Shown one piece after another: positions 7,969-16,237 of a stretch of DNA of 64,000 nucleotides. The notes under the pieces were generated by a model. That model saw only the letters and a list, made by a program, of their open reading frames with translations, was not told the origin of the DNA and ran no database searches. Source of the stretch: an uncultured Chryseobacterium sp. (GTDB lineage: Bacteria; Bacteroidota; Bacteroidia; Flavobacteriales; Weeksellaceae); assembly GCA_913778085.1 (NCBI GenBank), contig CAJYXJ010000040.1, forward strand, positions 124,001 to 188,000, read 5' to 3'. The position numbers were made by a program, and so were the translations under genes. The stretch's first letter is position 1; each line of letters opens with the position of its first letter.

Positions 7969-8930
7969 TTTAATCTATCGTTTAACTTTTCACAAAGCTT
8001 CTCAATATCCTCTTTTCTTGCCAACACCTCAACCCACTCTTCAGGAATATTTTCAAAGCCATAATAAATTCCGGCAAGCCCGCCGGTGATGGCTCCGGTG
8101 GTATCGGTATCTTCTCCCAGATTCACTGCTTTTAAAACCGCTTCGGAATAGCTTTCTGAATTCAGGAAACACCATAAGGATGCTTCGAGGCTGTGAAGGA
8201 CATAGCCTGAAGAACTTATTTCTTCCTCTTGTAAAGTGTATAACGGATCCAGTTCATAGTCACCTACTTTTAATTCCAGAATACGATGGAACTTGTCCAT
8301 TTCGTCCTGCGAGCAGATCGGATGAAAATTTAAAAATTTCCGAACTGTATTCTGCATTGTGCGATAAGCTTCCCATTTGTCTTTTCCTTTCAAAAGTTCC
8401 AAAATCAGTTCCAGATAAATAAAACAAGCCAACACAGATCGGATATGCCCATGTGTAATACTGGAAACGTCTTTTACCTTATCAAAACGTTTTTCAATCG
8501 GAAGATCTTTGATATAGAAGGCCAATGGCAAAATTCTCATCAAAGAACCATTCCCGTTATCGAATTCCGAATTTCCACCGCATAAAGTGGGAAAGGTCCC
8601 CTTGCCTATTCTATGAATAGCTTGTGAGGTGGCGATTCCGATGTCGAAAACCCTTCCGTGAGGTGTCCAGATCTCCGCATTGTACCATTGCAGAAACTTT
8701 AGCGCCATATTCTCCAAGTCGTATCCGTTACAAAGGCTGTCAGCAAGACATAAGGTTAACGAACCGTCATCACTCCATGTTCCGGCGGGCTGGTGGTGGG
8801 TCCCCATAGACCTCATTGTAGTAACCGGAGAACGTTTCAACTGTTTCCGGCTCCTGAACTCTACCGGCACGCCCAGCGCATCACCCACACAGACACCGAA
8901 GATTCCGGCTTTCACAAGATTTTCCATCAT
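7965..8930 (-). CDS. ADP-ribosylglycohydrolase (DraG/ARH family), copy 1
   Basis: A 321-residue ADP-ribosylglycohydrolase fold protein. It should hydrolyse the bond between ADP-ribose and a protein or small-molecule acceptor using two magnesium ions. The first metal motif is WSDDGS (52-57) and the second is GEDTDTTGA near the C-terminus, matching the usual TDD...DxDT arrangement except for Ser in place of Thr in the first. GVCVGDALGVPVEF (12-25) is the typical opening. It overlaps the sirtuin gene and the DUF6794-like gene by 4 bases each. A second, diverged family member lies at 10456-11364, which suggests two different acceptors. Confidence 0.93.
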   Translation of the reverse strand: MMENLVKAGIFGVCVGDALGVPVEFRSRKQLKRSPVTTMRSMGTHHQPAGTWSDDGSLTLCLADSLCNGYDLENMALKFLQWYNAEIWTPHGRVFDIGIATSQAIHRIGKGTFPTLCGGNSEFDNGNGSLMRILPLAFYIKDLPIEKRFDKVKDVSSITHGHIRSVLACFIYLELILELLKGKDKWEAYRTMQNTVRKFLNFHPICSQDEMDKFHRILELKVGDYELDPLYTLQEEEISSSGYVLHSLEASLWCFLNSESYSEAVLKAVNLGEDTDTTGAITGGLAGIYYGFENIPEEWVEVLARKEDIEKLCEKLNDRLK

Positions 8931-9613
8931 GCAAGGTTTACCAGTTTATCAAACAACAGTTTCATCCCCTGGGTTGCCGTTTCTTTCATGACTACTGCCC
9001 GCTGTCCGTAGCCGAAATTTGTTTCGTTGGGATTGATCACGATCAGAAGACAGTCGTCCTTGATATCGTGAAGTAGTCCGGCTGCCGGGTAGACCTGCAG
9101 GGAGGTTCCGATCACCAAGAAAATATCGGCATCTTTTGCCATTTTGGTAGCTTCTTTCATCAACGGTACATCTTCTCCAAACCAAACGATGAACGGCCTC
9201 AGCTGGGATCCGTCTTCTGCCTTGTCGCCGATGTTGATGTCATGTTTATGCTCATAGATCAGGCTCTTATTTTTGCTTGAGCAGGATTTAAAGAGTTCGC
9301 CGTGAAGATGCAGGATGTTGGTGGATCCGGCTCTTTCATGCAGGTCATCGATGTTTTGGGTGATGATCTGAACGTCGAAATATTTTTCCAGTTCCGCCAG
9401 TAAATGGTGGGCCTCGTTCGGTTCCACTTCATGGAGCTGGCGGCGTCTCTGGTTATAAAATTCCAGGACCAGGGCACGGTCTCTGCGCCATCCTTCCGGA
9501 CTGGCTACATCGGTAATGCTGTGGTTTTCCCAGAGCCCGTCTCCGTCTCTGAAGGTTTTTATTCCGCTTTCGGCGCTGATTCCGGCGCCGGTTAATATGG
9601 TTAGTTTTTTCAT
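8927..9613 (-). CDS. Sirtuin, NAD-dependent protein deacylase (class III-like)
   Basis: A 228-residue Sir2 family enzyme. It should use NAD+ to strip acyl groups from lysine, giving nicotinamide and O-acyl-ADP-ribose. Visible are GAGISAESGI (9-18), TQNIDDLH (85-92) and the catalytic His104 in LHGE. The segment EFYNQRR places Tyr53 and Arg56 where CobB/SIRT5-type enzymes bind succinyl- or malonyl-lysine. The usual four zinc cysteines are not present: only Cys111 is visible between the halves. The O-acyl-ADP-ribose product is a known macrodomain substrate, and a macrodomain gene lies directly upstream in the run. Confidence 0.93.
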   Translation of the reverse strand: MKKLTILTGAGISAESGIKTFRDGDGLWENHSITDVASPEGWRRDRALVLEFYNQRRRQLHEVEPNEAHHLLAELEKYFDVQIITQNIDDLHERAGSTNILHLHGELFKSCSSKNKSLIYEHKHDINIGDKAEDGSQLRPFIVWFGEDVPLMKEATKMAKDADIFLVIGTSLQVYPAAGLLHDIKDDCLLIVINPNETNFGYGQRAVVMKETATQGMKLLFDKLVNLA

Positions 9614-9944
9614 TGGTTCGGTTTTATTTTTGTTTTAAACGCAAAGAACACTAAGATTTTTTAACAACTAACTGCTTTTAAGTTCGCAAAGCCGTTTCAC
9701 TTAGCTAAGATCACAAAGAGTTTTAGCAGTTTAGGGTCTGTTTGAATTTTAGCTCAGAAAATTTTCTATCATTTCTCTTAATTCTATGAATCAAAATAAA
9801 CTTTGTTTATTCATAACTTTTACCGCTGTGGAAACTTTTAGATCAATTTTAATGAATAAGACATTACTTAATAAATTGATTTTTAAGGCTGAATATCTTA
9901 ATTACTTAATAGTAAATAAATCAGCCCCAAATTTAAACAAGCTC
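9614..9944. other. 331-bp gene-free gap inside the ADP-ribose run
   Basis: The gap separates the sirtuin from the macrodomain gene in an otherwise overlapping operon. It is AT-rich and holds short motifs such as aacgcaaagaacactaag and gttcgcaaagccgtttcac, which look like degenerate copies of a common flavobacterial intergenic repeat (recalled, not searched). No convincing ORF, terminator or promoter could be assigned. The sirtuin sub-operon may have its own promoter here. Confidence 0.4.
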
Positions 9945-10466
9945 TTACATTTTATTATTGTTCTCCAGTAATTCTTTATAAATCGCTTTATTTTCATCAT
10001 CGAAGCAGACGAAAATGACTTTTTCAATGATGTCTGATTTGAAGTGCTTTACCGTTTCCACGGCAATTTTTCCTGCCGCTTCTTTTGGAAAACGGTAGAC
10101 GCCGGTGCTGATGTTGGGGAAAGCGATGGTCTTTATATCCAGGCTTTCGGCCAGTTTGAGTGAATTTTGATAGCAGTTCTCCAATAGTGGGAAGCATTTT
10201 CCTTCGTCTCCGTTCCAGACCGGCCCGACGGTATGAATAACGTATTGAGCCGGAAGATTCCCTGCTGTGGTTACTACCGCTTCGCCGGTGTTGCACTTCC
10301 CCTGCCTGTTCCTGATCTCGATACATTCGTCCAGGATCTGCTTTCCGCCGGCCCGGTGAATGGCCCCGTCTACCCCGCCGCCGCCCAGCAACGAGGAATT
10401 GGCAGCATTCACGATAGCGTCGGCCTGTATTTTGGTGATGTCGCCTTTAATGAGTTCAATGTTCAT
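9945..10466 (-). CDS. Macrodomain protein, O-acetyl-ADP-ribose deacetylase type (MacroD/YmdB-like)
   Basis: A 173-residue stand-alone macrodomain. MacroD-type enzymes bind ADP-ribose and hydrolyse O-acetyl-ADP-ribose or ADP-ribosyl esters. [19 protein letters not shown] (8-26) followed by [14 protein letters not shown] is the classic ADP-ribose loop with the catalytic Asn/Asp, and [12 protein letters not shown] is the second loop. The open frame extends to 10526, but the Met at 10466 ([11 protein letters not shown]) is the family start. This start overlaps the end of the upstream glycohydrolase gene by 11 bases. It fits with the sirtuin downstream, whose product it could clear. Confidence 0.94.
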   Translation of the reverse strand: MNIELIKGDITKIQADAIVNAANSSLLGGGGVDGAIHRAGGKQILDECIEIRNRQGKCNTGEAVVTTAGNLPAQYVIHTVGPVWNGDEGKCFPLLENCYQNSLKLAESLDIKTIAFPNISTGVYRFPKEAAGKIAVETVKHFKSDIIEKVIFVCFDDENKAIYKELLENNNKM

Positions 10467-11364
10467 AAAATCTGCTTTTTTTCCAGTTTTCAATGGTGGT
10501 GGTCCATTCCGGGATGGTGTTTTCATTACAACATAAAATGCTTACGCCTCCGGCCATGGCGCAGGTCGTGTCCCGGTCGCCCAATGCCGAAACTGTATTC
10601 CAAAGACATTCTTCAAAATTCCTTCTGTACCGTAAAAGCATCCAGATGACCAGCGGCACTGTATCCTGGGCCGTCATCCTGATTCCGTTTCCTAATGTTT
10701 TCACCAACAGTTCCATCCTGGGATTTCCGTCTAAATATAAGCATTTGTTCAGTTTGCTTTTCAGGTCGGAATTACCTAGTTCGTTCTGAATGTTTCGGAT
10801 GAAATCCTGCTGATCCAATTTTTCCATGCCCAATTTTTCCCGGACCGCAAAGGCGGCAGCCAGGGAAATGGCTTTTGTTCCTTCCACGGCTTCCCGGTTG
10901 GCGTGGGTTACTTCGCACGACCGTTCCGCATTTTCTTTGAGCGTTTTTAGATCATCATAAAAATAAGCTCCGATTACAGCAGCCCTCATGGCTCCGCCGT
11001 TTCCCATGGAACCCTGCCCTTCGAATTTGGCATAGGAAACTTCTTTCCAGTAATCACCGCTCTTTATGTCTCTGAAATACCGGTGCATGGAAGGGCCGTA
11101 ACCGCGGTTGATGTCCAGATGATAGTTTTTTGTAAACTCTTCCGCTAAAAAATCCTGGTCGATTTCCTCGAATTTCTTTAATGACCTGAAAATAACAATT
11201 GCCATGATCGTATCATCGGTAAAATCCAGATTACCTTCAGGAATGATCTTTTGCTGAATATGGCTTTTCACAAAACTTTCCTCACCAAAAAAACTTTCAC
11301 CGAAAGCATCGCCGATGGATATTCCCGTCAGCGATTTCGAAGCAAGCAAGTGTTTATCTTCCAT
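10456..11364 (-). CDS. ADP-ribosylglycohydrolase (DraG/ARH family), copy 2
   Basis: A 302-residue second member of the ADP-ribosylglycohydrolase family. Metal motifs are FTDDTIMA (48-55) and [12 protein letters not shown] near the C-terminus, so the first motif is fully canonical and the second is slightly changed (DRDT). It should remove ADP-ribose from an acceptor such as arginine, serine or a nucleobase; which one is unknown. It diverges clearly from copy 1 at 7965-8930. Its ATG is at 11364, sharing a base with the stop of the DUF4291 gene, and its stop lies within the macrodomain gene start. Confidence 0.92.
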   Translation of the reverse strand: MEDKHLLASKSLTGISIGDAFGESFFGEESFVKSHIQQKIIPEGNLDFTDDTIMAIVIFRSLKKFEEIDQDFLAEEFTKNYHLDINRGYGPSMHRYFRDIKSGDYWKEVSYAKFEGQGSMGNGGAMRAAVIGAYFYDDLKTLKENAERSCEVTHANREAVEGTKAISLAAAFAVREKLGMEKLDQQDFIRNIQNELGNSDLKSKLNKCLYLDGNPRMELLVKTLGNGIRMTAQDTVPLVIWMLLRYRRNFEECLWNTVSALGDRDTTCAMAGGVSILCCNENTIPEWTTTIENWKKSRFYEH

Positions 11365-11999
11365 TATTTTAGTCTTAATTTATTATTCAGAACCTCATCA
11401 TCAAACAGCAACCGTTTTTCTTCAGGCAACATCAGCTGATCCAAATCACCATTCAAAACAAACTGATGCTGTTCTTTTACGAATTCCGAAATATTTTCAA
11501 TTAAAATGAGATCTTCCCTGGCAAACGATCGGATCAGGTCATTTCTCAAACCGACCTGGATCGCTCTTCTTTCCATCTTTGCCCCAAAAGGATCATGATC
11601 CGGATCCCACTGCAGCCTGGCAGAAGATTCTTTTACCTCATCCTGCCATTCTTCCCTGGAAATTCCCAACCGGTCATTGTAGGAAGAATAGACGGCATTT
11701 TCCAGGTACTTTCTGAAAGCATCCATCTTCAGGTGAATAGCAAGTACATATTCCTGCTCTTCTTTCGTTCCCCAGCCGTTCCGGTACATCATCCAGAGGA
11801 AGTTCGGCTTGATCCAGGTCATCCTTTCCAGACTGAAAGGCCCTCCGAAATACTGGTTTCTTACGGCAAATTCTCCGATTTCCTTCCGGTAAGACTGGTA
11901 GACAATAATCTTTTCGTCATCATATTGCGCCATGAGGTGATGCCCTTCCTGCGGCCAGTCCTGTATCTGTTCTTTATAGTTTTTTAATTTGAGTTTCAT
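11364..11999 (-). CDS. DUF4291 family protein
   Basis: A 211-residue soluble protein matching the DUF4291 pattern as I know it: IIVYQSYRKEIGEFAVRNQ, then FGGPF, RMTWIKPNFLWMMYRNGWG and a C-terminal region with AIQVGL. The family is widespread and lacks an agreed function. Its strongly conserved Tyr/Arg and Trp-rich core suggests an enzyme. Here it overlaps the ART-PARG fusion gene by 4 bases and the glycohydrolase by 1 base, so it is embedded in ADP-ribose chemistry. This makes a role in adding or removing ADP-ribose an attractive inference, not a fact shown by sequence. Confidence 0.88.
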   Translation of the reverse strand: MKLKLKNYKEQIQDWPQEGHHLMAQYDDEKIIVYQSYRKEIGEFAVRNQYFGGPFSLERMTWIKPNFLWMMYRNGWGTKEEQEYVLAIHLKMDAFRKYLENAVYSSYNDRLGISREEWQDEVKESSARLQWDPDHDPFGAKMERRAIQVGLRNDLIRSFAREDLILIENISEFVKEQHQFVLNGDLDQLMLPEEKRLLFDDEVLNNKLRLK

Positions 12000-13228
12000 G
12001 ATATTTCTTCGAACGGCCTGATCATTTCCTCTTTCTTCGAGAGAATGGCAAAGACCACTCTTTTAAATTTGTTTTTATATTTTGCCTGAAGGTGCTTTTT
12101 AAAAAGCTCCGCTATTTCTTTTGGATCGTTTTTAAAAACGCCGCATCCCCAGGCGCCTAAAATCAGGGTTTCATTTCCCTGGTGTAACGCCAGCGCCAGC
12201 ATCTTATCCGTCCTGGTATCCATGGCTCCAAAGATTTCACCGGCTCTATCCGGCTCCTGATGCTTGACGACACCCGCGTTCACTGCCGGAGAGGTAATAA
12301 AATTACATAAAACCGGCTTTGGCAGCAATTCCCCTTTGTCTTTACGGAAAACCGGGACCTTCGGGCTGTAAATCATCATGTCGGTATAAATGCAGGATTC
12401 CATTTCCCTGTGGATTTTATAATAATCCCACGCCTGGAGCAGGCTTTCATGCAATCCTGAAGTTCTCGCCAGGCTTTCTTCCTGTGCTTCGGCTCCGTTG
12501 ATGAAGCCGCCGCCGGGGTTTTTGGCAGAAGCAAAATTCAGACACATGATTTTTTCCTGATCTTCCTCTTCCGCCAGCTGTAAAATGGCTTTTAAGGAAC
12601 TGCATCTCCAGACTTCAAACCGGGTTTCAAAATGTTTTTCAGGAACTTCTTTTTCCGTAAGTTCCGCAAGCGCTTCGGACGAAAACAGAACGGTTTCTTT
12701 GACAGAAGCTTCCAGTTCATTTTCGATGCTTATTTTTTCATTGTTTTCGTTGATATAATATTTCCTGGCTAAGATTTCCAAGGTATCTTTTGCCATTCCT
12801 TTATTGGTCATGGTAAGTTTTTTAATGTTGAATAATAAATTTTCAATGGCTGAATACGCCGTTCCTTTGAAGTCTTTCCCGATAAAAACCTGAGTGACTT
12901 CAATTTTTCCGGTGATGGCCTGATTGAACGCTTCCAGTTCTTCTGCGGGAACCCAAAGTTCGTTATGGTTTTTCGTCCCTACATTTTGAGCAGGGTATTT
13001 GTTAACCGTTTCTTCCAGCACTTCAAATTTGGTAACGAATCCCAAATAATTTCCGGCTTCATCGCGCGTATTCCATTTTTCTGCAATTTCGGAAGCATAG
13101 TCTTCATTTAAGACGGGATAGAAAATCGGCTGCCATTCCAGTCTGGGAGGAAATGCCCGGTAACCGTTTTCAATGATCAAAAGCATTTCTTTTTCTCCGA
13201 CCGGTCTGTATAAGGTTTGTGTTTTCAT
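11996..13228 (-). CDS. Fusion of an ART-like domain and a PARG-like (TIGR02452) glycohydrolase
   Basis: A 410-residue two-domain protein. The N-terminal ~120 residues start LYRPVGEKEM and contain FYPVLNEDYA, GFVTKFEV and ELWVPAEELEAFN. They resemble the small domain often labelled ADP-ribosylation/crystallin J1, a candidate ADP-ribosyltransferase-like or ADP-ribose-reading module. From about residue 140 (MTNKGMAKDTLEI) it matches microbial-type poly(ADP-ribose) glycohydrolases, with the PARG signature GGG (239-241), six residues, then QEE (249-251). The second half should cleave O-glycosidic ADP-ribose bonds. No frameshift is seen at the join. The stop overlaps the DUF4291 start by 4 bases. 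Confidence 0.87.
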   Translation of the reverse strand: MKTQTLYRPVGEKEMLLIIENGYRAFPPRLEWQPIFYPVLNEDYASEIAEKWNTRDEAGNYLGFVTKFEVLEETVNKYPAQNVGTKNHNELWVPAEELEAFNQAITGKIEVTQVFIGKDFKGTAYSAIENLLFNIKKLTMTNKGMAKDTLEILARKYYINENNEKISIENELEASVKETVLFSSEALAELTEKEVPEKHFETRFEVWRCSSLKAILQLAEEEDQEKIMCLNFASAKNPGGGFINGAEAQEESLARTSGLHESLLQAWDYYKIHREMESCIYTDMMIYSPKVPVFRKDKGELLPKPVLCNFITSPAVNAGVVKHQEPDRAGEIFGAMDTRTDKMLALALHQGNETLILGAWGCGVFKNDPKEIAELFKKHLQAKYKNKFKRVVFAILSKKEEMIRPFEEIS

Positions 13229-13315
13229 GGTTATTTATTATTTGGCTAAAGCCGTTTGATTTCTTTCCTTTAAAAATGGGCTAAAGCCCATTCCTATTGA
13301 TAAAATGATTACAAT
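13229..13315. repeat. Short gap with two ggctaaagcc-type inverted repeats
   Basis: The gap contains ggctaaagcc at about 13241-13250 and gggctaaagccc at about 13278-13289, each a self-complementary short hairpin. The same core ggctaaagcc is inside the palindrome at 5038-5055. This looks like a small dispersed repeat family and may also act as an attenuator within the long operon (inference). Confidence 0.5.
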
Positions 13316-13789
13316 CTATTCAAGATCATAAACATATACTTCTATACCATTTTCAAGCAATGCACTTTGAATAATCGGTTCGATTTCTTCCCATTTTCCT
13401 CCTGCGAGACCACAGCCGATCCTTGGCATATGGATGCTTGCCTTTAATGGTAAAGCTTCACCAGCAAGTTTTTTCAGGCAGCTTTCAACCGCTTCATACC
13501 GGATCGGAGGTATTCCTTCTGATGTGGTGACCGTTTTATGCTGACCGATCATGTTGCATACCCAAAGATCTTCCTCCACCTGAACCATTTGGATTTCACC
13601 CAGATTAAAATGAGTTCCGCTTTTATACCAGTTCCGGTAATCATTCTCAGGCTTCTTCCATCTTTTGGAAATGGCTAAAACAAAACCTTTTCCCCAGCCT
13701 CCAATATCGTTGCAGATATGGGCGATGATTTGAGTTCCTGCGGTTGACGGATCCGTAGCGTCACCTTTTATATATCTGATTTTCTTCAT
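13316..13789 (-). CDS. Macrodomain protein, Poa1p/TARG1-like (Appr-1-p processing)
   Basis: A 157-residue macrodomain of the ALC1-like class that includes yeast Poa1p and human TARG1. These remove phosphate from ADP-ribose 1"-phosphate, or ADP-ribose from proteins and guanine in DNA. GDATDP (8-13), HICNDIGGWGKGFVLAI (about 25-41) and MPRIGCGLAGGKWEEI near the C-terminus are the ligand loops. The Asp that TARG1 uses in its GCGLD loop is absent here (GCGLAGG), so a Poa1p-like or reader role may be more likely. It starts 4 bases after the SLOG-like gene ends and could process the product of KptA. Confidence 0.92.
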   Translation of the reverse strand: MKKIRYIKGDATDPSTAGTQIIAHICNDIGGWGKGFVLAISKRWKKPENDYRNWYKSGTHFNLGEIQMVQVEEDLWVCNMIGQHKTVTTSEGIPPIRYEAVESCLKKLAGEALPLKASIHMPRIGCGLAGGKWEEIEPIIQSALLENGIEVYVYDLE

Positions 13790-13793
13790 GATG

Positions 13794-14198
13794 TTATAAT
13801 TTAATTCTTCCTAGGCTCACGCATTTTTCAATGTTTTTAAGCGTTCCGCTTTTTCTTGTTTCGTCGGAGTTAAAATCAACAGCCAAAAAATGAGTGCAAT
13901 TTGAAATCCCATATTCATCTCTCTCGCCATCGGAGACAAATTTACCTATCATCTTCCATCTGGCAGCCTGGTTTCTGAAAGTATTAACAGAATACCTGGG
14001 CCGATCTTTCATATGAATAATAGTAACGTTTTCAGTTTTATCCTTCAGGTATTCCATCATCATGGTATCGGCTCCGGCAAAATCACCAATGATAAATTCG
14101 CATTCGGAAAACGTTGTCCCTTTCAGCGGTTCAATATAAAACAGGTGAAAGTTTTCCCATGAAAGATTTCCGTTTCCAAATACAAATATTTTTTTCAT
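13794..14198 (-). CDS. SLOG-like (Rossmannoid nucleotide-binding) small protein
   Basis: A 134-residue protein starting MKKIFVFGNGNLSW. The pattern of a first strand with FGNG, then IIGDFAGADTMMMEYLKD and later IHMKDRPRYS resembles the SLOG/YspA-type nucleotide-sensing fold, whose members bind ADP-ribose-like or other nucleotide ligands in conflict systems. I could not place it in a specific family. There is no signal peptide. It lies between the PurA-like enzyme (12-base gap) and the macrodomain gene (4-base gap) and is probably co-translated with them. A role as sensor of a nucleotide metabolite is inference. Confidence 0.65.
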   Translation of the reverse strand: MKKIFVFGNGNLSWENFHLFYIEPLKGTTFSECEFIIGDFAGADTMMMEYLKDKTENVTIIHMKDRPRYSVNTFRNQAARWKMIGKFVSDGERDEYGISNCTHFLAVDFNSDETRKSGTLKNIEKCVSLGRIKL

Positions 14199-14210
14199 TG
14201 CTGGTTCACT

Positions 14211-15284
14211 TTATTCATTAATCTTTCTAAAATCCTTTGAATACGGAGAAAAGGATCCCCACATTTCATCAAATTTGACGTTCAGTTTTCCGGGTTCAAA
14301 AGGTTTGTCCAGCTGATCGAGGCAGGTCACCACCAGGTTTTTACGATGGGCAAAGCCGTACCCTTCATCCACTTTCAGTGCGTACGCCAGCAGTTGGTAA
14401 TCCAGATCCCCGGTACGTAAGGCTCCCTGATAGTCATTGAACGTACAGGTTTCCTCTTCATTGTTCCGTAAAGGAAGCTCTTTTTCATTACTCATCCAGC
14501 CGTTTCCATGACGGGTACCGTAGTTTCTTGTAACATAGAACATTTCGATATGATCGATTCCCAGTTGACTGCATACTTCGTGGGCATTTTTTGAAGTAGT
14601 GTGGGCATAGGTCACATTCGGAAATACGCCGTGGTCCATATCCAGCAGGATTCCCTGGCTGCCTTCAAAAATAAGATGGTCAAAACTTTTCAGATAGCCA
14701 TAGCCTTCAATGTTCCAGTCCATTTCATCGACAGCGTGAAGAAAATCATCAAGAGCCTGCTGTATTTCTTCACCTTCAGAAAAGCCGTAATAAAGGGCGA
14801 TGCCTTTCAGCTTTTCGATCAGCATCGGTCTCGGTGCGATCAGGTCGGCCGCAAACAGCCGGTAAGGGCTTTCATGCCTTTTCATTGTGGCACCGATTCC
14901 TTTTCCGCAGGTTCCATGTGCGGTATTCCTTATATCTCTCCTGTTGTGAAGGACATCAAAAGGCGTTGTTACTTTCGCCAAAGGATGAATATGAAGTTCG
15001 GTATTCCCGTTTTTGGCTTTCAGTTCCTTCCATTCATTATACATAAAAACCGGATGGATGGTGCAGTGCTCCGTAAAATAGGACGGCAGCCCACGCAAAG
15101 CCCCGCTGCAAAAGCTGGAATGGACATGCTTGCGGTCACCGATCATCACCGTGTGAGCCGCCTGCTGCCCTCCCGAAAACCGGATGACCACTGCCTCCGG
15201 ATTGCGGGCTGCTAGGAAATCGGTAGTAATGCCTTTGCCTTCATCACCGAATCCCAGTCCTATAACGATTTCTGCTGTTTTCAT
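14211..15284 (-). CDS. PurA-like adenylosuccinate synthetase family protein (short, divergent)
   Basis: A 357-residue member of the adenylosuccinate synthetase fold. Canonical PurA, about 420-430 residues, joins IMP and aspartate using GTP. The GLGFGDEGKG P-loop (9-18) keeps the catalytic Asp14, and IRFSGGQQAAHTV replaces the usual VRFNGGHNAGHT. THGTCGKGIG-like and GTRHG motifs are also present. The open frame extends to 15443, but the Met at 15284 (MKTAEIVIGLG) is the family start and overlaps the VWA gene stop as ATGA. Short length and substitutions suggest a specialised substrate, not the housekeeping step. Phage PurZ enzymes are of similar size but, as I recall, lack the Asp kept here. 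Confidence 0.85.
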   Translation of the reverse strand: MKTAEIVIGLGFGDEGKGITTDFLAARNPEAVVIRFSGGQQAAHTVMIGDRKHVHSSFCSGALRGLPSYFTEHCTIHPVFMYNEWKELKAKNGNTELHIHPLAKVTTPFDVLHNRRDIRNTAHGTCGKGIGATMKRHESPYRLFAADLIAPRPMLIEKLKGIALYYGFSEGEEIQQALDDFLHAVDEMDWNIEGYGYLKSFDHLIFEGSQGILLDMDHGVFPNVTYAHTTSKNAHEVCSQLGIDHIEMFYVTRNYGTRHGNGWMSNEKELPLRNNEEETCTFNDYQGALRTGDLDYQLLAYALKVDEGYGFAHRKNLVVTCLDQLDKPFEPGKLNVKFDEMWGSFSPYSKDFRKINE

Positions 15285-16147
15285 CTTAAAAACCTTTGAA
15301 TCATTCCACTCCATCGTTTCTGTTGTTCCTCTTCTGTATGCGCTCCGGCCAGACGGGTTTTGCAGACAATCTCCTTGATCACGTACGGCACGTCCCGGTA
15401 ATCGGTGATCGATACGCAATTTCTTCCCAGCAGGTCTTTCCATCCTCGGTCAGCCCGCATTGCCTGGTCTGAGTGCAGGACATTGATGTGGTAGACTTCA
15501 TATTTCTTTCTTGCTTCAGCCAGGAGTTCCTTATGGGTAAACGTCTGCTGGCCCACTCCCATAATCTCCCGGACTGCAGAAGCAGGAAGTGTTTTCAGGC
15601 AGGGTTCATCACCTACCGTAAACAGCAATCCTTTCTGTCCTCTTTTTTCAAAAGCATCGGTTCGGGTATGGAAAGCGGCAAAATACCAGGCCAGCAGGTA
15701 ACTTTCTCCGCCGTTTCCACCGCCTCCGGATTCGATGTAGGTCCTTGTAAGCCACATATCCAGCTCCTCATCACCGGATTCAAACTGCCCGACCTGCAAC
15801 GGATAACTGTCGCATTCATGATCCCCGATTCCCATAAACAGGAGTGCGGCATCCGGAACTCCGCCCTGGATAATTCCGCCCATCAGTTTGGGGAGGCCTT
15901 CCTGAATCAGGTTATACGGAATATGGCCCATGCTTCCGGTAACATCCAGTCCTAAAATAATCGGAAATGATTCCGGGTGTACGGATGAATCCCGGGCTTC
16001 CCTGAAGAAGATGCCATTCGGATTCATTGATTCGTGTGCCCTTCTTTCCGCGTTCTGAGTGAAAATTTCACCTGCACTTTTTGATGCATATCCCATCTTT
16101 CTTGCTCTGTCGAAACGAGCGTCCATGTCGTATCTTGTACTTCCCAT
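15281..16147 (-). CDS. VWA domain protein
   Basis: A 288-residue protein with a von Willebrand factor A-like domain. The metal-ion-dependent adhesion site is seen as LDVTGSMG (Asp68, Thr70, Ser72), followed by GIGDHECD and a Gly-rich SGGGGNGGES loop. The N-terminal ~60 residues are basic and polar, with no signal peptide, so it is cytosolic, like TerY-type VWA proteins. These usually recruit partners by a metal bridge. The 4-base overlap with the PurA-like gene suggests that the two form a functional pair. No catalytic activity is expected from this domain alone. Confidence 0.85.
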   Translation of the reverse strand: MGSTRYDMDARFDRARKMGYASKSAGEIFTQNAERRAHESMNPNGIFFREARDSSVHPESFPIILGLDVTGSMGHIPYNLIQEGLPKLMGGIIQGGVPDAALLFMGIGDHECDSYPLQVGQFESGDEELDMWLTRTYIESGGGGNGGESYLLAWYFAAFHTRTDAFEKRGQKGLLFTVGDEPCLKTLPASAVREIMGVGQQTFTHKELLAEARKKYEVYHINVLHSDQAMRADRGWKDLLGRNCVSITDYRDVPYVIKEIVCKTRLAGAHTEEEQQKRWSGMIQRFLR

Positions 16148-16237
16148 AACGTAAATTTTAGTTAAAGACTGTTTTTATATTTATCCGTTGCATGCCGGGC
16201 TTTATTTTAATGCAATACGGAAATTAATTCTATCCGT

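Noticed and set aside
9786-9971. 61-codon plus-strand frame in the gap between sirtuin and macrodomain genes
   Set aside because: AT-rich, no motif, and it overlaps the end of the macrodomain gene; composition is that of non-coding DNA.
14601-15215. 204-codon plus-strand frame opposite the PurA-like gene
   Set aside because: Entirely antisense to a gene with clear family motifs; no start context or homology recognised.
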